Source: Hygrocybe punicea | Lineage: Eukaryota; Basidiomycota; Agaricomycetes; Agaricales; Hygrophoraceae | Assembly (NCBI GenBank): GCA_963556145.1 | Contig: OY744469.1 | Coordinates: 5,428,767-5,492,766, forward strand | Reading direction: 5' to 3' | DNA length: 64,000 nt | In this document: positions 20,784 through 31,450 of the stretch, one piece after another | Layout: the number at the start of each line of letters is the position of its first letter | How positions within the stretch are numbered: position 1 is the first letter of the stretch | Notes under the pieces: generated by a model | Told to the model about the DNA's origin: nothing | Database searches by the model: none | The model's input: the letters and a program-made list of their open reading frames with translations, nothing else | Position numbers and translations under genes: made by a program

Positions 20784-22380
20784 ATGGCCATCCACTCGTT
20801 TGGGGAAACTCCACAAACATCAGGGAAGGATTGTGATCTAGATGGTGGAATCTGCCAAGAAGCCATCAATGCATCCACAAATCATGATGATTCTCCCTCT
20901 CAGACATCCATGAGTGATGAGGAATCACACGGAGAACAAGGTGCAATGATCTCACTGCTACATTGACTTGTCATCCACTGACAAAGTGTTTGCAGGAGAC
21001 AGACACAACCCGAGCCCGAGCCCTCTAAAAATCAAACTTAAATGGTGGCTTTTGTGTTCTGAGGAGGAGCAAGGCCCAAAGCATAAACGTGGCTGGCCCT
21101 GCAAAAGTGACCAGGCCAGTGGCAATGAGCCTGTCATTCAGGCTACCTTCAACATGTCGTATTACATTGAAGTCCCCATGGCGCCAGTTTTTCAGCAGGG
21201 AAAGTCATGAAAAGGAAACAAACTTGTCCCCCAGGAGCCATGCAAATTTGGTCCCCAATTTATCCATCAAGGCATGACTTGGGATCAATTGCACAGTGTG
21301 GTTGCAACTCTCTTGTCAGTTTCCCAAGAACAACTAGATTATACCTCATTGACTTGGTGCTGGAGTCAAGCGAAGGCTGGAGGGTTTCCTCTGACTGATG
21401 GAAACAGCTTTCAAACCATGCTTTAGCAAATCAAAGTATTAAAACTTGGCTTAGCAGGTATTATCTTGCTGACAGTGGCTCCACCAATGCAGCCCGCTGT
21501 GTCCATCCCTGTAAGCAACATTCATATGCATTGGTATATTGGTCATCTTTTGACATTGCTAAAATCAGCCGTGGGCCAGCACACCAATGCCCAGCTATGA
21601 TGACAATACTCTGCATACCGTTATATCATATTCAGATACAAAATTATCTCTTGATGTTCAGCTACAGCCTATTGTTGAGAGACAGGAAGAATTATATCCA
21701 GTGGGCCTTTGTGAAACACATCCAGAACTATGGTACTTCCATTTTATGAAGAATGATTGGCATTTTGAGCTCAATGTGAACCATCTGAATGTATGGGCTC
21801 GTGCAATAGTGAGTTTAGATTATTTCTTGATAGGAGTCACTCTCATGATGGCTTAGTTTCATAACAACACTGACTATGACTGTATTCTGCTTGCTTCAAA
21901 CTTTTTTCAGGAGAATCAAATGATTGGATACAAAAAGACATCAAAGCTAGTGGCTCCACCAGCACCTGCAGCTCTGCCTTCACCTGTCACCCAAGTGCTG
22001 ACATCACTGCCTGCGTGGATGGCTCAAAATCCCTATCAACAATTTCCTGCTATGTATCTGCCTGCATAGGGTTTTCCATTGCCTGGGCTCTTTGGCTTTC
22101 CCCCAAATGTGTCCATAATGAATCCATCTCATGGCACATATGCTGGATACGGCAATTCATCACAAAACCCTCCATCATCTCCACCACCTTCTTCTCGTGA
22201 TCTCCAGAGTTGGTGTACTGAAGTAGGCCTTGGTGATATCGAGCATGATGGCCTGGAGAATCTGGGATATCAGGTTGGAGACAAGATTACAGATCTTAAT
22301 GATGAGACAATCAAAGCGGCAGGCTCCAAGCCATTGGACTAGCAGTGTGTTCTCCGAGCTGAGAGTAAGTACAGGAAGTG
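20784..22380 (+). pseudogene. second gene of the Tc1/mariner element (SAM-like C-terminus), decayed
   Basis: The open pieces start MAIHSFGETPQTSGKDCDL (20784) and continue through KIKLKWWLLCSEEEQGPKHK with a basic KHKRGWPCK patch, ELYPVGLCETHPELWYFHFM, and a proline-rich linker. They end with SRDLQSWCTEVGLGDIEHDG and LENLGYQVGDKITDLNDETI. The last part resembles a small helical (SAM-like) fold seen at the C-terminus of many mushroom transposon-associated proteins. Stops and frame changes occur (for example before GFPLPGLFG at about 22070). Function is unknown. It lies within the element TIRs and converges on the transposase, so it probably belonged to the element. Confidence 0.45.
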
Positions 22381-22675
22381 CATAAAGGCAAGGTGTGCTC
22401 TTTAACTTTAATATACTGAATCATCTGCATTTTTTCCCCCTCCAAAACATTGTGTATATAATGATAATGACTGTGAGTCCTTTTATACATATCCACAGTC
22501 TTTAAACCAAGCTTCTGCTTTCTCTGGTGTGATGGCAGCCATGCAAGCTTCTAATAGTTCAAGTTCAGGAAACTCTGCATCTTCAAATCACTGCCAATGG
22601 TGTTTGAGATATTTTTTGACTTGAATATCAATATCAGTGTGGTGAAAATTCTCAAAATGACCAACCACACCTGTA

Positions 22676-23610
22676 TTAAAACACTCTTCTATCGGATTGA
22701 GGTCTGGGGAATATGGTGGGATAAATAACAGCCAACAGCCTGTAATCAGGTTTAGTATAGATTAAATCTATTTCAATAGACTTACCAGCTGCTTCAACAG
22801 CCACCCAAAGAGCCTCACTCTTGTGTATGCTACAATTATCCATGACTAAGATACTTTGAGGGTGAGGATAAGGCTGCATTTGAGGTAACTGAATCAGATT
22901 GTTAGCATGCATGTTAATGTGGCACTGGCAATAACAGACCACATCATCAACAACAAAATCAAAGAACACACCACCATCAATGGAGCCAGGAACAATGTGA
23001 ATGGCTATGTTGCCTGGCAGCGACAATGCAGGGAGAATACTCCACCGATCACCATGTTCAAATGGTGCCTCCTCGATAGCTCATTCCCCAGCTGGTGCAC
23101 ATCCATATTTTCGATGGAATGTCTGCCCATCCTTGCTGGATTCATCAAGAAATACAAATTGTTCTTGAGTTAAATGATGGTGTATGGTCCCATACCAGGC
23201 TGCTCATGCCTCCTCATGCCTCTGAGTTGTGTAACACTTTAAAACTTTATATGTCAACCCCACATTAATGAGGGTTTTGTGCAGTGCAGAAATCGAAATC
23301 GGAATGTCATGGTTGAGAGCAAGCCATTTGGCAATCTTGTCCAGATATAGAGAGGGTGTCTCGTTGATCAGCCCTGTATGTCCTCAATTACAGCGGTATT
23401 GAGAATATGAACATGTCCCTGATGTATAGGCTGCCGAGAAATCAGTCCTGTTTTCTCCAAGTTGTCTTTCCAATGTGCCAGGCTCCATTCTGACAAGCCA
23501 AGAACCTCTGCTACAGAGGCCATCTCCCACCCTTCCAGCAGGAGTTCCAGGGCCTGATATTTCATGTCAGCGCCAATCCTGCGATGAACTGAGAAGGAAG
23601 GGCCCTTCAT
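22676..23610 (-). pseudogene. Tc1/mariner-type transposase relic
   Basis: N-terminal helix-turn-helix: MKYQALELLLEGWEMASVAE, then VLGLSEWSLAHWKDNLEKTG. The core has FVFLDESSKDGQTFHRKYG (first catalytic Asp) and SILVMDNCSIHKSEALWVAV (second Asp). The expected [11 protein letters not shown] block is degraded by frame change to a [15 protein letters not shown] reading near 22700. Stops follow QRHEEA and APAGE. The family catalyses cut-and-paste transposition at TA; this copy is dead. Confidence 0.8.
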
Positions 23611-23734
23611 AAGCAGGAACTAGAGGCAGGAGGGTGAGTTTGAGGATTTTTAGTATTTTTCTGATTTTTCAATTTATTTTATTTTATTTGCACACAAATT
23701 GAAACTGTGAGTGAGGTCTTTGAAAATGGTTGTA

Positions 23735-25100
23735 TTGGTGCAAGGAACCTGTTTCCGGTCCCATGTTCTCGCTGTCCAGGAGCAAGACTTGGAAGACCTT
23801 CAATGAGTTGTTGATTAGTGTGGGATGAGGGTGAGGAGGCTGTAACTGACTTTTCCAGTAGTACAGCACGAGAGCTTCAATGGTATAATCATGCCACTTC
23901 AGTTGTTTTCTTGAAAACGGAGGAGTAAAGATGTCTGCAGCGCTGCTCTGTAAGTCAGAAGCAGGTGCCCAGGACTGATCATTATGAAGTACATGGCTGC
24001 GTAACCAGTAAGAACAAAGGGAAGTGGTAAAGGGTGGGAAGAATGAGAAGATACAACTAAAGAATGATAAGTTTAAAATGTGAGATGGGTAACCGCAAAA
24101 GATAGCTAAAAAACACTTACTCTCGAGGGAAGACTGCGGTCCTTGATGAGAGGACAGGAGTTCCCTCGAGGAATATAAAGGGTGGATAAAAAGGAGGAGA
24201 GTGAGACAGTGCGATAAGCATGATGGCAAGCGGTAGATAGCTGAAGTGGGAGTACACAAGGGACTCTAAGGATTAGCCAGTGAATGGCTGAGGAGTCAGC
24301 AGTGGTGACCCGACATTCTGCGGAGTTTCTTCAAGTGTGATTAGACTATAGTAAATATATTATTTAAACCCAACTAATCACGCCATTTTAGTTGTTTTCT
24401 TGAAAATGGAGGAGTAAAGATGTCTGCAGTGCTGCTCTGTAAGTCAGAAGCAGGTGACCAGGATTGATCATTATGAAGTACATGGCTGCATAACCGTAAA
24501 AAGGATATTGTGAAAGAATTTTTTTTTTTGTGGGGTGGTGTACCAAATGATGGGAAGAAAGTGAAGTGAAGTGATGGGAAGCAGCCAAAAGGAGAAATCA
24601 GCAATGAGCAAAAAGTAAAGTGGCCTGCAAAGTCAGGTGGTGGTGGACATAGGTCTGCAAGGCTCCAGAAGCCCAACAGCCAATGCTCTGAATGACTCAG
24701 AATGAGGTATGGCAGTACACCAGAGTTAGCAAGGTTGGTGGCACCTCTGGAACGAAGTGAGTGGCCACCAAGGGTAGGATCAGGGCAGAAATGGCACAGC
24801 AAAATCAGCTGAGGGCTGGCCTGGACTGGCCCATGGACAGTCTAAGCAAAACGCCAAACTTTGGCAATATCTCCGGGCACTCCATTTAGAAATGGAGGGC
24901 AGCTACATGTTAATTCAGAGACATGCTCTTGACAAGATAGATGAAGGGAAGCTTTTGAAGGATAGGTGGAACACTCTGGACAAAATGCATCATCAGTTGG
25001 CATAGGTCTGATCGGTGTTACACCATATGTCTGCCCTTTGTAGTATTTTTGCTGTATTATACATATTATATTCTTGACTGATTTCTGGTGATGTCCAATG
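23735..25100 (-). pseudogene. DIRS-type tyrosine recombinase tail and repeats, relic
   Basis: The reading near 24800-24720 gives GGHSLRSRGATNLANSGVLP, the H-x-x-R block of DIRS-type tyrosine recombinases, then a decayed HW...YVHHH-like nucleophile region. Downstream, a block of about 110 bp (AGTTGTTTTCTTGAAAA... to ...AAGTACATGGCTGCGTAACC) occurs at about 23898-24010 and again at 24393-24500 in direct orientation, perhaps part of the split terminal repeats of a DIRS-like element. A plus-strand piece at 24830-24995 (LWQYLRALHLEMEGSYMLIQ) belongs to another, unrecognised relic. All are non-functional. Confidence 0.5.
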
Positions 25101-25149
25101 GCATATAAGTAAATTTAACTAATTGGCTGATGTTGGCAAAACAGAGTCT

Positions 25150-27242
25150 TTATATGATCAACAGTCATCCATGATGCTGCCCGAACCCCCATCCTCTCAT
25201 GCACGTTATCTCTCATATAAAACACCAGACAAACACGATTACCTTTTGTCCGACAAATGCTGTACCGTAAAAGTCATCCTCCTAGATGGACAAGTGTCCC
25301 CGAATTGTACTGTAATCGAAGGCTGATATTCGACAAGTCCAGAAAGGCTTCCTTATATGGCCCAATTGTCACCAAAATGTCATACCACTCTGCCCATGAA
25401 TTGTTGTCCTGATGTGCTGGTTTTTCCCGATTGCTTATGACTGACATTCCATTGAACACCAAGGACCATTGGCTCAATACATTGAATAGATCGGCATTGG
25501 TTTCTAAACATTGCAATGTCTCTCAGCCACATTTGTACAACTCTGGTTGTGTGATGGAAAGGGTTGCTGATATGAGTGCAATGGATTCAGTTGCAGCATC
25601 CAGCCATGCCCTTCCACCTACTTTGGCATTCGAGTCATTCAATGCTGAGGACACCACAACAGGTTGATTATCCATCTACATTCATATCAACTCAGCTATG
25701 GCCATGTTTGCAATGATAATAATTTCATCATGTCCTTGTTGAAACCATGCCAGAGAGAGTTCCACTGTTCCTGGCTTTATCCAAGCACATTGATTGTCAG
25801 CCCAAAATAATGCCAGATTGGTCCTCCAGTTCCTCTTCGCCGCGCTTGACATGCTTAGAGACAATAATTTGTTCATATGTGTCAGTGATTCTGCAATGAT
25901 AACCTGGTGACCTGATTTCAATTTTGAGGTGTCATTCATATCGTGAACCACCACCTACTTGTTGAGTCAGTGTCAACAAATTGGGCAGGTACCAACAAAG
26001 GATTCGTCCATGGCAATCATGGACACTTAGTGGAGTGTTTACTGTTCTTGGGGGGATTCCAGAGCAAAGGATGACAGCACATCAGAGCAGCCTCCTTTGT
26101 CTTGTTGAAGCCCATCAGCTTTTGACTCAATCTTGATGAATATCGGTTGGCATCCCATTCCAGTGTAACTAAACTCAAGTTCAGTATGGTATTCATTATG
26201 GCAAGAAATGGCAATGACATTACAGCCGTTTTAGTAATTCATGGCAGTAACTGGATTTTTTTTCATCAATTGAGAAATTTGGACTTGATAAAATTTCCAG
26301 TGCTGAATCTTGTATCTCATGAAATACTGTATGGATTGAGATGGTTATAGAGGGAAAGTTGTACTATGTCTTAAGGGCTATCTACTCCTATCATTATATT
26401 TGGACAATATTTAGTGTTTGGTGACTTGTTGATGAAACAAAAGGTAAACCAGTACTTTTTGACACCCACAATGATATTGTCAAATTATGCCATCAAATGA
26501 GCTCATATGAAAAAGATTGTAGGGAGAAACTTCTTCAGTTTTTCAAGGGCTAGAAGTACAAATACCGTGTTTTCCTTCATTTTTGTCCTCGGAGCCAACA
26601 TTTAAAATTCATGTAATATTCCAAGCCTAATGCAGACAAACATAGTGCAGATGCAATGTTGGCTCCAAGGACAAAAATGAAGGAAAACACGATATTTGTA
26701 CTTCTAGCCCTTGAAAAACTGAAGAAGCTTCTCCCTACAATCTTTTTCATATGAGCTCATTTGATGGCATAATTTGACAATATCATTGTGGGTGTCAAAA
26801 AGTACTGGTTTACCTTTTGTTTCATCGACAAGTCACCAAACACTAAATATTGTCCAAATATAATGATAGGAGTAGATAGCCCTTAAGACATAGTACAACT
26901 TTCCCTCTATAACCATCTCAATCCATACAGTATTTCATGAGATACAAGATTCAGCACTGGAAATTTTATCAAGTCCAAATATCTCAATTGATGAAAAAAA
27001 ATCCAGTTACTGCCATGAATTACTAAAACGGCTGTAATATGTTGATTTTGGTATGCCAATACCAATCTATCAATCAACAGCTCACAGTCACAAATAAATT
27101 GGGTGCTGAATTCCAGCGGTGGTGAGATGCACCCAATCGATTCCATTTTTGGGCTAATAGATTGCTGAAATTTGTCTCTGAGGTACATGGATATTCTGTT
27201 GGTGAAGTTGGCAATGGATCCTGATTGAAAAGAGTGGCTCAT
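25150..27242 (-). pseudogene. TET/JBP-like 2-oxoglutarate/Fe(II) dioxygenase relic
   Basis: Pieces in order: MSHSFQSGSIANFTNRISMY; then, past a hairpin at 26219-27038, LPFLAIMNTILNLSLVTLEW, DANRYSSRLSQKLMGFNKTK and CCHPLLWNPP; then NWRTNLALF with LSLAWFQQGHD; then SLVFNGMSVISNREKPAHQD with WAEWYDILVTIGPYK, LRLQYNSGTLVHLGG, LRYSICRTKGNRVCLVFYMR and DNVHERMGV. HQD fits the H-x-D iron site. The second His is replaced by Tyr (LRYS where LRHS is usual), and R plus VCLVFYMRDNVHERMG fits the 2-oxoglutarate side. I know this pattern from agaricomycete TET/JBP-type proteins that oxidise 5-methylcytosine. Stops, frame changes and the inserted hairpin make it dead. Confidence 0.6.
26219..27038. repeat. 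820-bp hairpin inserted in the TET/JBP-like relic
   Basis: Ends ATTACAGCCGTTTTAGTAAT (26219) and the complementary ATTACTAAAACGGCTGTAAT (to 27038). The arms are near identical over about 370 bp, with the centre near 26630. The dioxygenase reading stops at one border and resumes at the other, so it is an insertion. No protein is encoded. Confidence 0.9.
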
Positions 27243-27277
27243 TGGTATAGGGAGAGATTGAAGGTTATGAATGAAGT

Positions 27278-28001
27278 TATTGCTATTTTCATATATAATG
27301 ACATTTTGAAAAACAAATCTTTTAAAGAAGGAGGTCCTAGTAAAATGATAACTTGTGAAATACTACACTAAATTACATAGTCTGAGAGGGACAGTCTGTC
27401 TATGTTCTGAGGGTCATCTTTCCCTCTATTTATAATTTCAAAATATGTGTTATATAAAATGTTATAGGTGAATTGTTGATTTGAGTCATTACAACTTGTA
27501 CAATAAATATCTTTACAAGAAATGCTTGGATTGACATGGTTGTAGAGAGAAAGTTGTTCTATTTTTCAAGGGCTACAAGGGCCCATACTGCGCTTTCTTG
27601 TATTTTGGACTTTAGCAGAGTAATGTTATTTATACAGAGGTTGTTTTTGTGTAATTATCCTTCAAAATTTCAAAGTACAGAAAAATGCAGTATGGGCTCT
27701 TGTAGCCCTTGAAAAATAGAACAACTTTCTCTCTACAACCATGTCAATCCAAGCATTTCTTGTAAAGATATTTATTGTACAAGTTGTAATGACTCAAATC
27801 AACAATTCACCTATAACATTTTATATAACACATATTTTAAAATTATAAATAGAGGGAAAGATGGCCCTCAGAACATAGACAGACTGTCCCTCTTAGACTA
27901 TGTAATTTAGTGCAGTATTTCACAAGTTATCATTTTACTAGGACCTCCTTCTTTAAAAGATTTGTTTTTCAAAATGTCATTATATATGAAAATAGCAATA
28001 A
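27278..28001. repeat. 724-bp hairpin (inverted repeat)
   Basis: Outer ends TTATTGCTATTTTCATATAT and the complementary ATATATGAAAATAGCAATAA. Arms of about 310 bp flank a 100-bp loop near 27600-27690. It lies 36 bp upstream of the first Met of the TET/JBP-like relic. Confidence 0.9.
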
Positions 28002-29123
28002 TATAAATATACCCATTTGTTGTGTTACGTTTTTCAACTCCGCAACTCCGATTCCAACTCTGGTACCCACCACAATGATTTCACTTTACCACACCTTCCT
28101 TTTTCATTCCCATTTTTCATTTGTCTTCTTTTGGACATTGTTGTTTATTCTTGTTCTTGTTCCCTTTTCTTCCTTTTTTCTAGAACAATCCAGACAGACC
28201 ATGGACACATCCCCATGTGACCTTGCTGCACCCAAATAGTCACCTTGCTAACGGACATCACTTTCATTGTCTTCACTGTACAAATGAACTGTGATGATCA
28301 TTGGTGCCATAGCAATCACCTTCCTGATTGATTTCTACATTGTCATGATTTGCCTCTGGAAAAGGCAACCTTCCTTAATTGATGAAACCAACATCCACCT
28401 TGACAGTATACCAACACGTAATTGACAATTTCCATTCCCGGATATATGGTTTCCACTTTCATATTCCGTGCCTACCGTTATCCTCCCTGATCATCTGATG
28501 ACATTCCTCACCTGCATGCATACTCTGAACAATCCTCAATCACAAGACATTTCACTGTTCTCTCCAATCCAACCATCGCCGAAGTACACATCTTCATACT
28601 TTGACCACAGACCATATGACTTCCCAATACAGTGAACTGACCCCTATTGTGTATTGTTCACATGTTATCACTTCAATGCAGTACCCGACTACTTGTTCCC
28701 ACAGCTTGTCACTTGTGCTATGACTCGAAACCTGGTCCCACATTCATTAATCCTTTTTCATCTGTAACCTTGATACCTCCCACACTCATTTACAACAATA
28801 CCCTTTCTTGGATGAATACTGACATCAGATGGACCTCATTGTTCCACACACAGGACAAGACATCACTCCATGATATGTCATCGACACAGACATCATCATC
28901 CAGTACAGCTTATGCTGTTCACATGTCTGACCTCGACTATCCCACCGTCCTAGACTCCTAGTTGGTTTTTCCCCAGCACATTCCTTTGTTTTCTTTCATA
29001 CCAACCTTGCCGCTATATCCACACTACCTCAAGATACTCCCTTCACCAATCCCACACTGGAAAATGCCTCTCTTCAACCTGACCATGCAATGCACTTGCC
29101 AGACTGCGCACTTGCCCATTACA
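28002..29123. other. no gene recognised
   Basis: Open stretches on the plus strand are low in complexity or show no protein-like pattern. I see pyrimidine-rich sequence but no domain, terminal repeat or RNA gene. Confidence 0.4.
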
Positions 29124-29131
29124 GTAAGTGT

Positions 29132-29197
29132 TAGTGTTGCCTAAAACCGGTTGACCAGGAAAAGCTGATCCTGGTCGACTGGTTTTAGGCAACACTA
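29132..29197. mobile_element. 66-bp palindromic MITE, TAGTGTTGCC family
   Basis: The element starts TAGTGTTGCCTAAAACCGGT and ends ACTGGTTTTAGGCAACACTA. It is almost entirely two inverted arms around AGGAAAAGCTGATCCT. The flanks are identical 8-mers GTAAGTGT (29124-29131 and 29198-29205). The ends match those of the elements at 33420 and 38939, so it is probably mobilised by the same hAT-type transposase. Confidence 0.9.
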
Positions 29198-29205
29198 GTA
29201 AGTGT

Positions 29206-29699
29206 AGACCCCAAATTGGCAATTCTGCATATCACATGATCCGATGTCAGATCATCTGAGTCATCCAGACCTCTTCCATCCCTCAATGACACCCGGGCCT
29301 CCAGTTGGATCATGAGAACATTGACATGAGGATGCCTCATGTCTGCCTCATGGTGAACACATGGTGTAGTTGGACTTGCTGTAGCTTCATGGTTGGACTT
29401 CTATTTACCTCCCCTCAAGACCAGTCACTATATCTACTGTTCTTGTAGTTGGTTCGGACTTTTTCTTCTTTTCCTTTCCTTACATTTAGTCTGGTTCTTG
29501 GGGCAGACCATCTTGTCTTGGGTAACCCCCATGGCTCGCAATGACATTAGACCTTGACCCTCTCCTCTTAGCAGTGTTGTCTTAGTTGTAAGCAACAATG
29601 AAACCTGCTGTTCTCTCCTCTGGAAACCCCCTCCCAGTTAAGTTGATTGTTGCTGGAGCCCACTGCAGAAGCTAGTGATGCTGTAGTTCAGTTCTGAAC
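29206..29699. other. no gene recognised
   Basis: Nothing with a clear coding or repeat pattern between the 66-bp MITE and the Ser/Pro repeat ORF. Confidence 0.4.
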
Positions 29700-31450
29700 C
29701 TAGCGCACGGCTTTGGACGGAGAGGGCATGTGACGGCTGGCCTCTGGGAACGGTGGCGAGGGCGTATGTGAAGACGGGGGGCCAAATGAAGGGGTTAACA
29801 GGTGTGATGTGTTGATACGTGTGTTTTTGACGCGTTGGGGCACATTGGTGCATTGTCCTGAGGCTGTGGGGGGCGCAGATGGTAGGGGCGCATTACGGTT
29901 GGTCTCCTGGGGCAACGGCGAGGCCATAGATCCAAACAGCGGGCGAGATGAGACAGAAATGGGGGCGAATGCGCTGAGACGTGTCGAGAACGGGTTTTGC
30001 TGGGCCTTGGTGTGGCTTTCTGGTGATGGCACTGGCGTAGACGGTGGGGCAGTGTCGCGGGTCACTTCTGGGGACGATGGCGAGGTCATAGACACGAACA
30101 AGGGGCGAAACCAGGGCGAAACGGAGGCAGACATGCTGGGACGTGTGGAAAACGGGCTTGGGCACGCATGGACGCATTTTCCTGGCGATGGCAAGCATTC
30201 AGACAGCAGGGCTGTGTCATGGCTTGCTTCCGGGGATGATGGAATGGGCATAGGTGAGGACGATGGACCAAATGGAGGGGAAACGGGGGCAGATGCGTTG
30301 GGTTGTTCTGGGGACGGCGCACGCTCAGACGGCGGGGTTTTGTGACTGATCACGTCTGGGGGTGATGGCGAGGGCGTAGACGTGGACGGCTGGCGAATTG
30401 AGGGTGAAATGGGCGTGGTTGTGTCGATACGCGTCTTCTCAACGCGTTGGGACACATGGGCGTGTTTAGGGAAATGCAGGGGTAATCCCAGGATACATTT
30501 GTCTGTATCCGTACTCGTACTCCCCACAGATACGGATGCAATATCCACGGATTTTACCCACGGATTCGCGATCAAAATGAGCCGGGGATCACCTGAAACG
30601 GTCAAGAATTGACTGAGATAGAGTCCAATCAATGTTTAGTCTCTATCTCAGTCAATTCTTGACCGTTTTGGATGATCTCCGGCTCATTTTGAAGCCCACG
30701 GATACGAGAATCTGTATCCGTACTCGTACTCTTAAGAGTACGGATACCTGCGGAAAAGGATTTACCCTTATCCCTGCATTTCCCTAGGTGTGTTGTTCTT
30801 GTGACGGCGCAGGCGCAGACGGCAGGGAGGCGTGAGGGTTCACCTCTGGGGATGACGGAGAGTGCGTAGGTGACGCTGGGGGGTGAAACGAGTGGGAAAT
30901 GGGCGTGGTCGCATCGATATGCATGTTCTCAATGTGTTGTTCTGGCGACGGCGAGGGCTTTGACAATGGGGAGAGGTCCGGGCTTGTATCAGGGGACAAC
31001 GGTGAGTGCGTAGATGACAATGGGGACCGAGACAAGGGCGAAATGAGGGCAGATGGGCTGGGATGTGTGGAAAACGGTGTTGGCTGGGTGCTGGCGCGGT
31101 CTTCTGGGGATGTCACGGGCTCAGACGATGGGGAGCGGACCGGACTTATATCTGGGCACGACAGTGAGGCTGTGGACGCGAAATGGGTGGCGAAACAGGG
31201 GCGAAACGGGGGCGAGTGTGCTGGGACACGTCGAAAATGGCATATGAGGCGTTGGGACGCGTTTTCCTGCTTGACAACCGTGGAAACGGCGAGAATTGGC
31301 GTACCTGGGGGTGCACATGCAACACCCATTGCATGCTGCATGTTTTCATGGTTCCGTTTGTCTGTCTTTCGTGAGTGACGCGCAAGTGGCGTTCCATGTT
31401 GGACGTGGCTGTTGGGGCCATTTTGGGGCTTTCCGGGTGCGGATTTTCGA
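29700..31450 (-). pseudogene. Ser/Pro-rich tandem-repeat ORF interrupted by a MITE
   Basis: The minus strand encodes a row of about 39-codon repeats with a core like PFSTRPSMSASVSPWFRPLF followed by SPSSPEVTRDTAPPS and PVPSPE. At least eight decayed copies run from about 31300 to 29700. The possible start is MAPTATSNMERHLRVTHERQ near 31418, followed by an intron with donor GTACGCC. The 30467-30786 MITE splits the row between SQEQHT and HVSQRVEKTRID. Repeats change frame in places (for example near 31200). No domain is recognised; the composition suggests a disordered protein or simply a decayed minisatellite. Confidence 0.4.
30467..30786. mobile_element. 320-bp hAT-type MITE
   Basis: Ends TAGGGAAATGCAGGGG and CCCTGCATTTCCCTA. 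The flanking 8-mers GGCGTGTT (30459-30466) and GGTGTGTT (30787-30794) differ at one base. The middle is a hairpin in which TCAAGAATTGACTGAGATAG pairs with CTATCTCAGTCAATTCTTGA. The same core is found in the MITE at 20394. GTATCCGTACTCGTACTC words lie near both ends. Confidence 0.85.

Larger units (their letters stand above)
20292..23732. mobile_element. Tc1/mariner-type element with long TIRs and two genes (decayed)
   Basis: The terminal inverted repeats extend over about 90 bp, starting CAACCATTTTTGAAAACC (left) and complementary to GGTCTTTGAAAATGGTTG (right). They include the shared CAATTTGTGTGCAAATAAAA stretch. TA dinucleotides flank both ends (20290-20291 and 23733-23734), as expected for Tc1/mariner. 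Inside, a minus-strand transposase relic and a plus-strand second gene relic converge, and a hAT-type MITE is inserted at 20394-20702. Confidence 0.8.
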
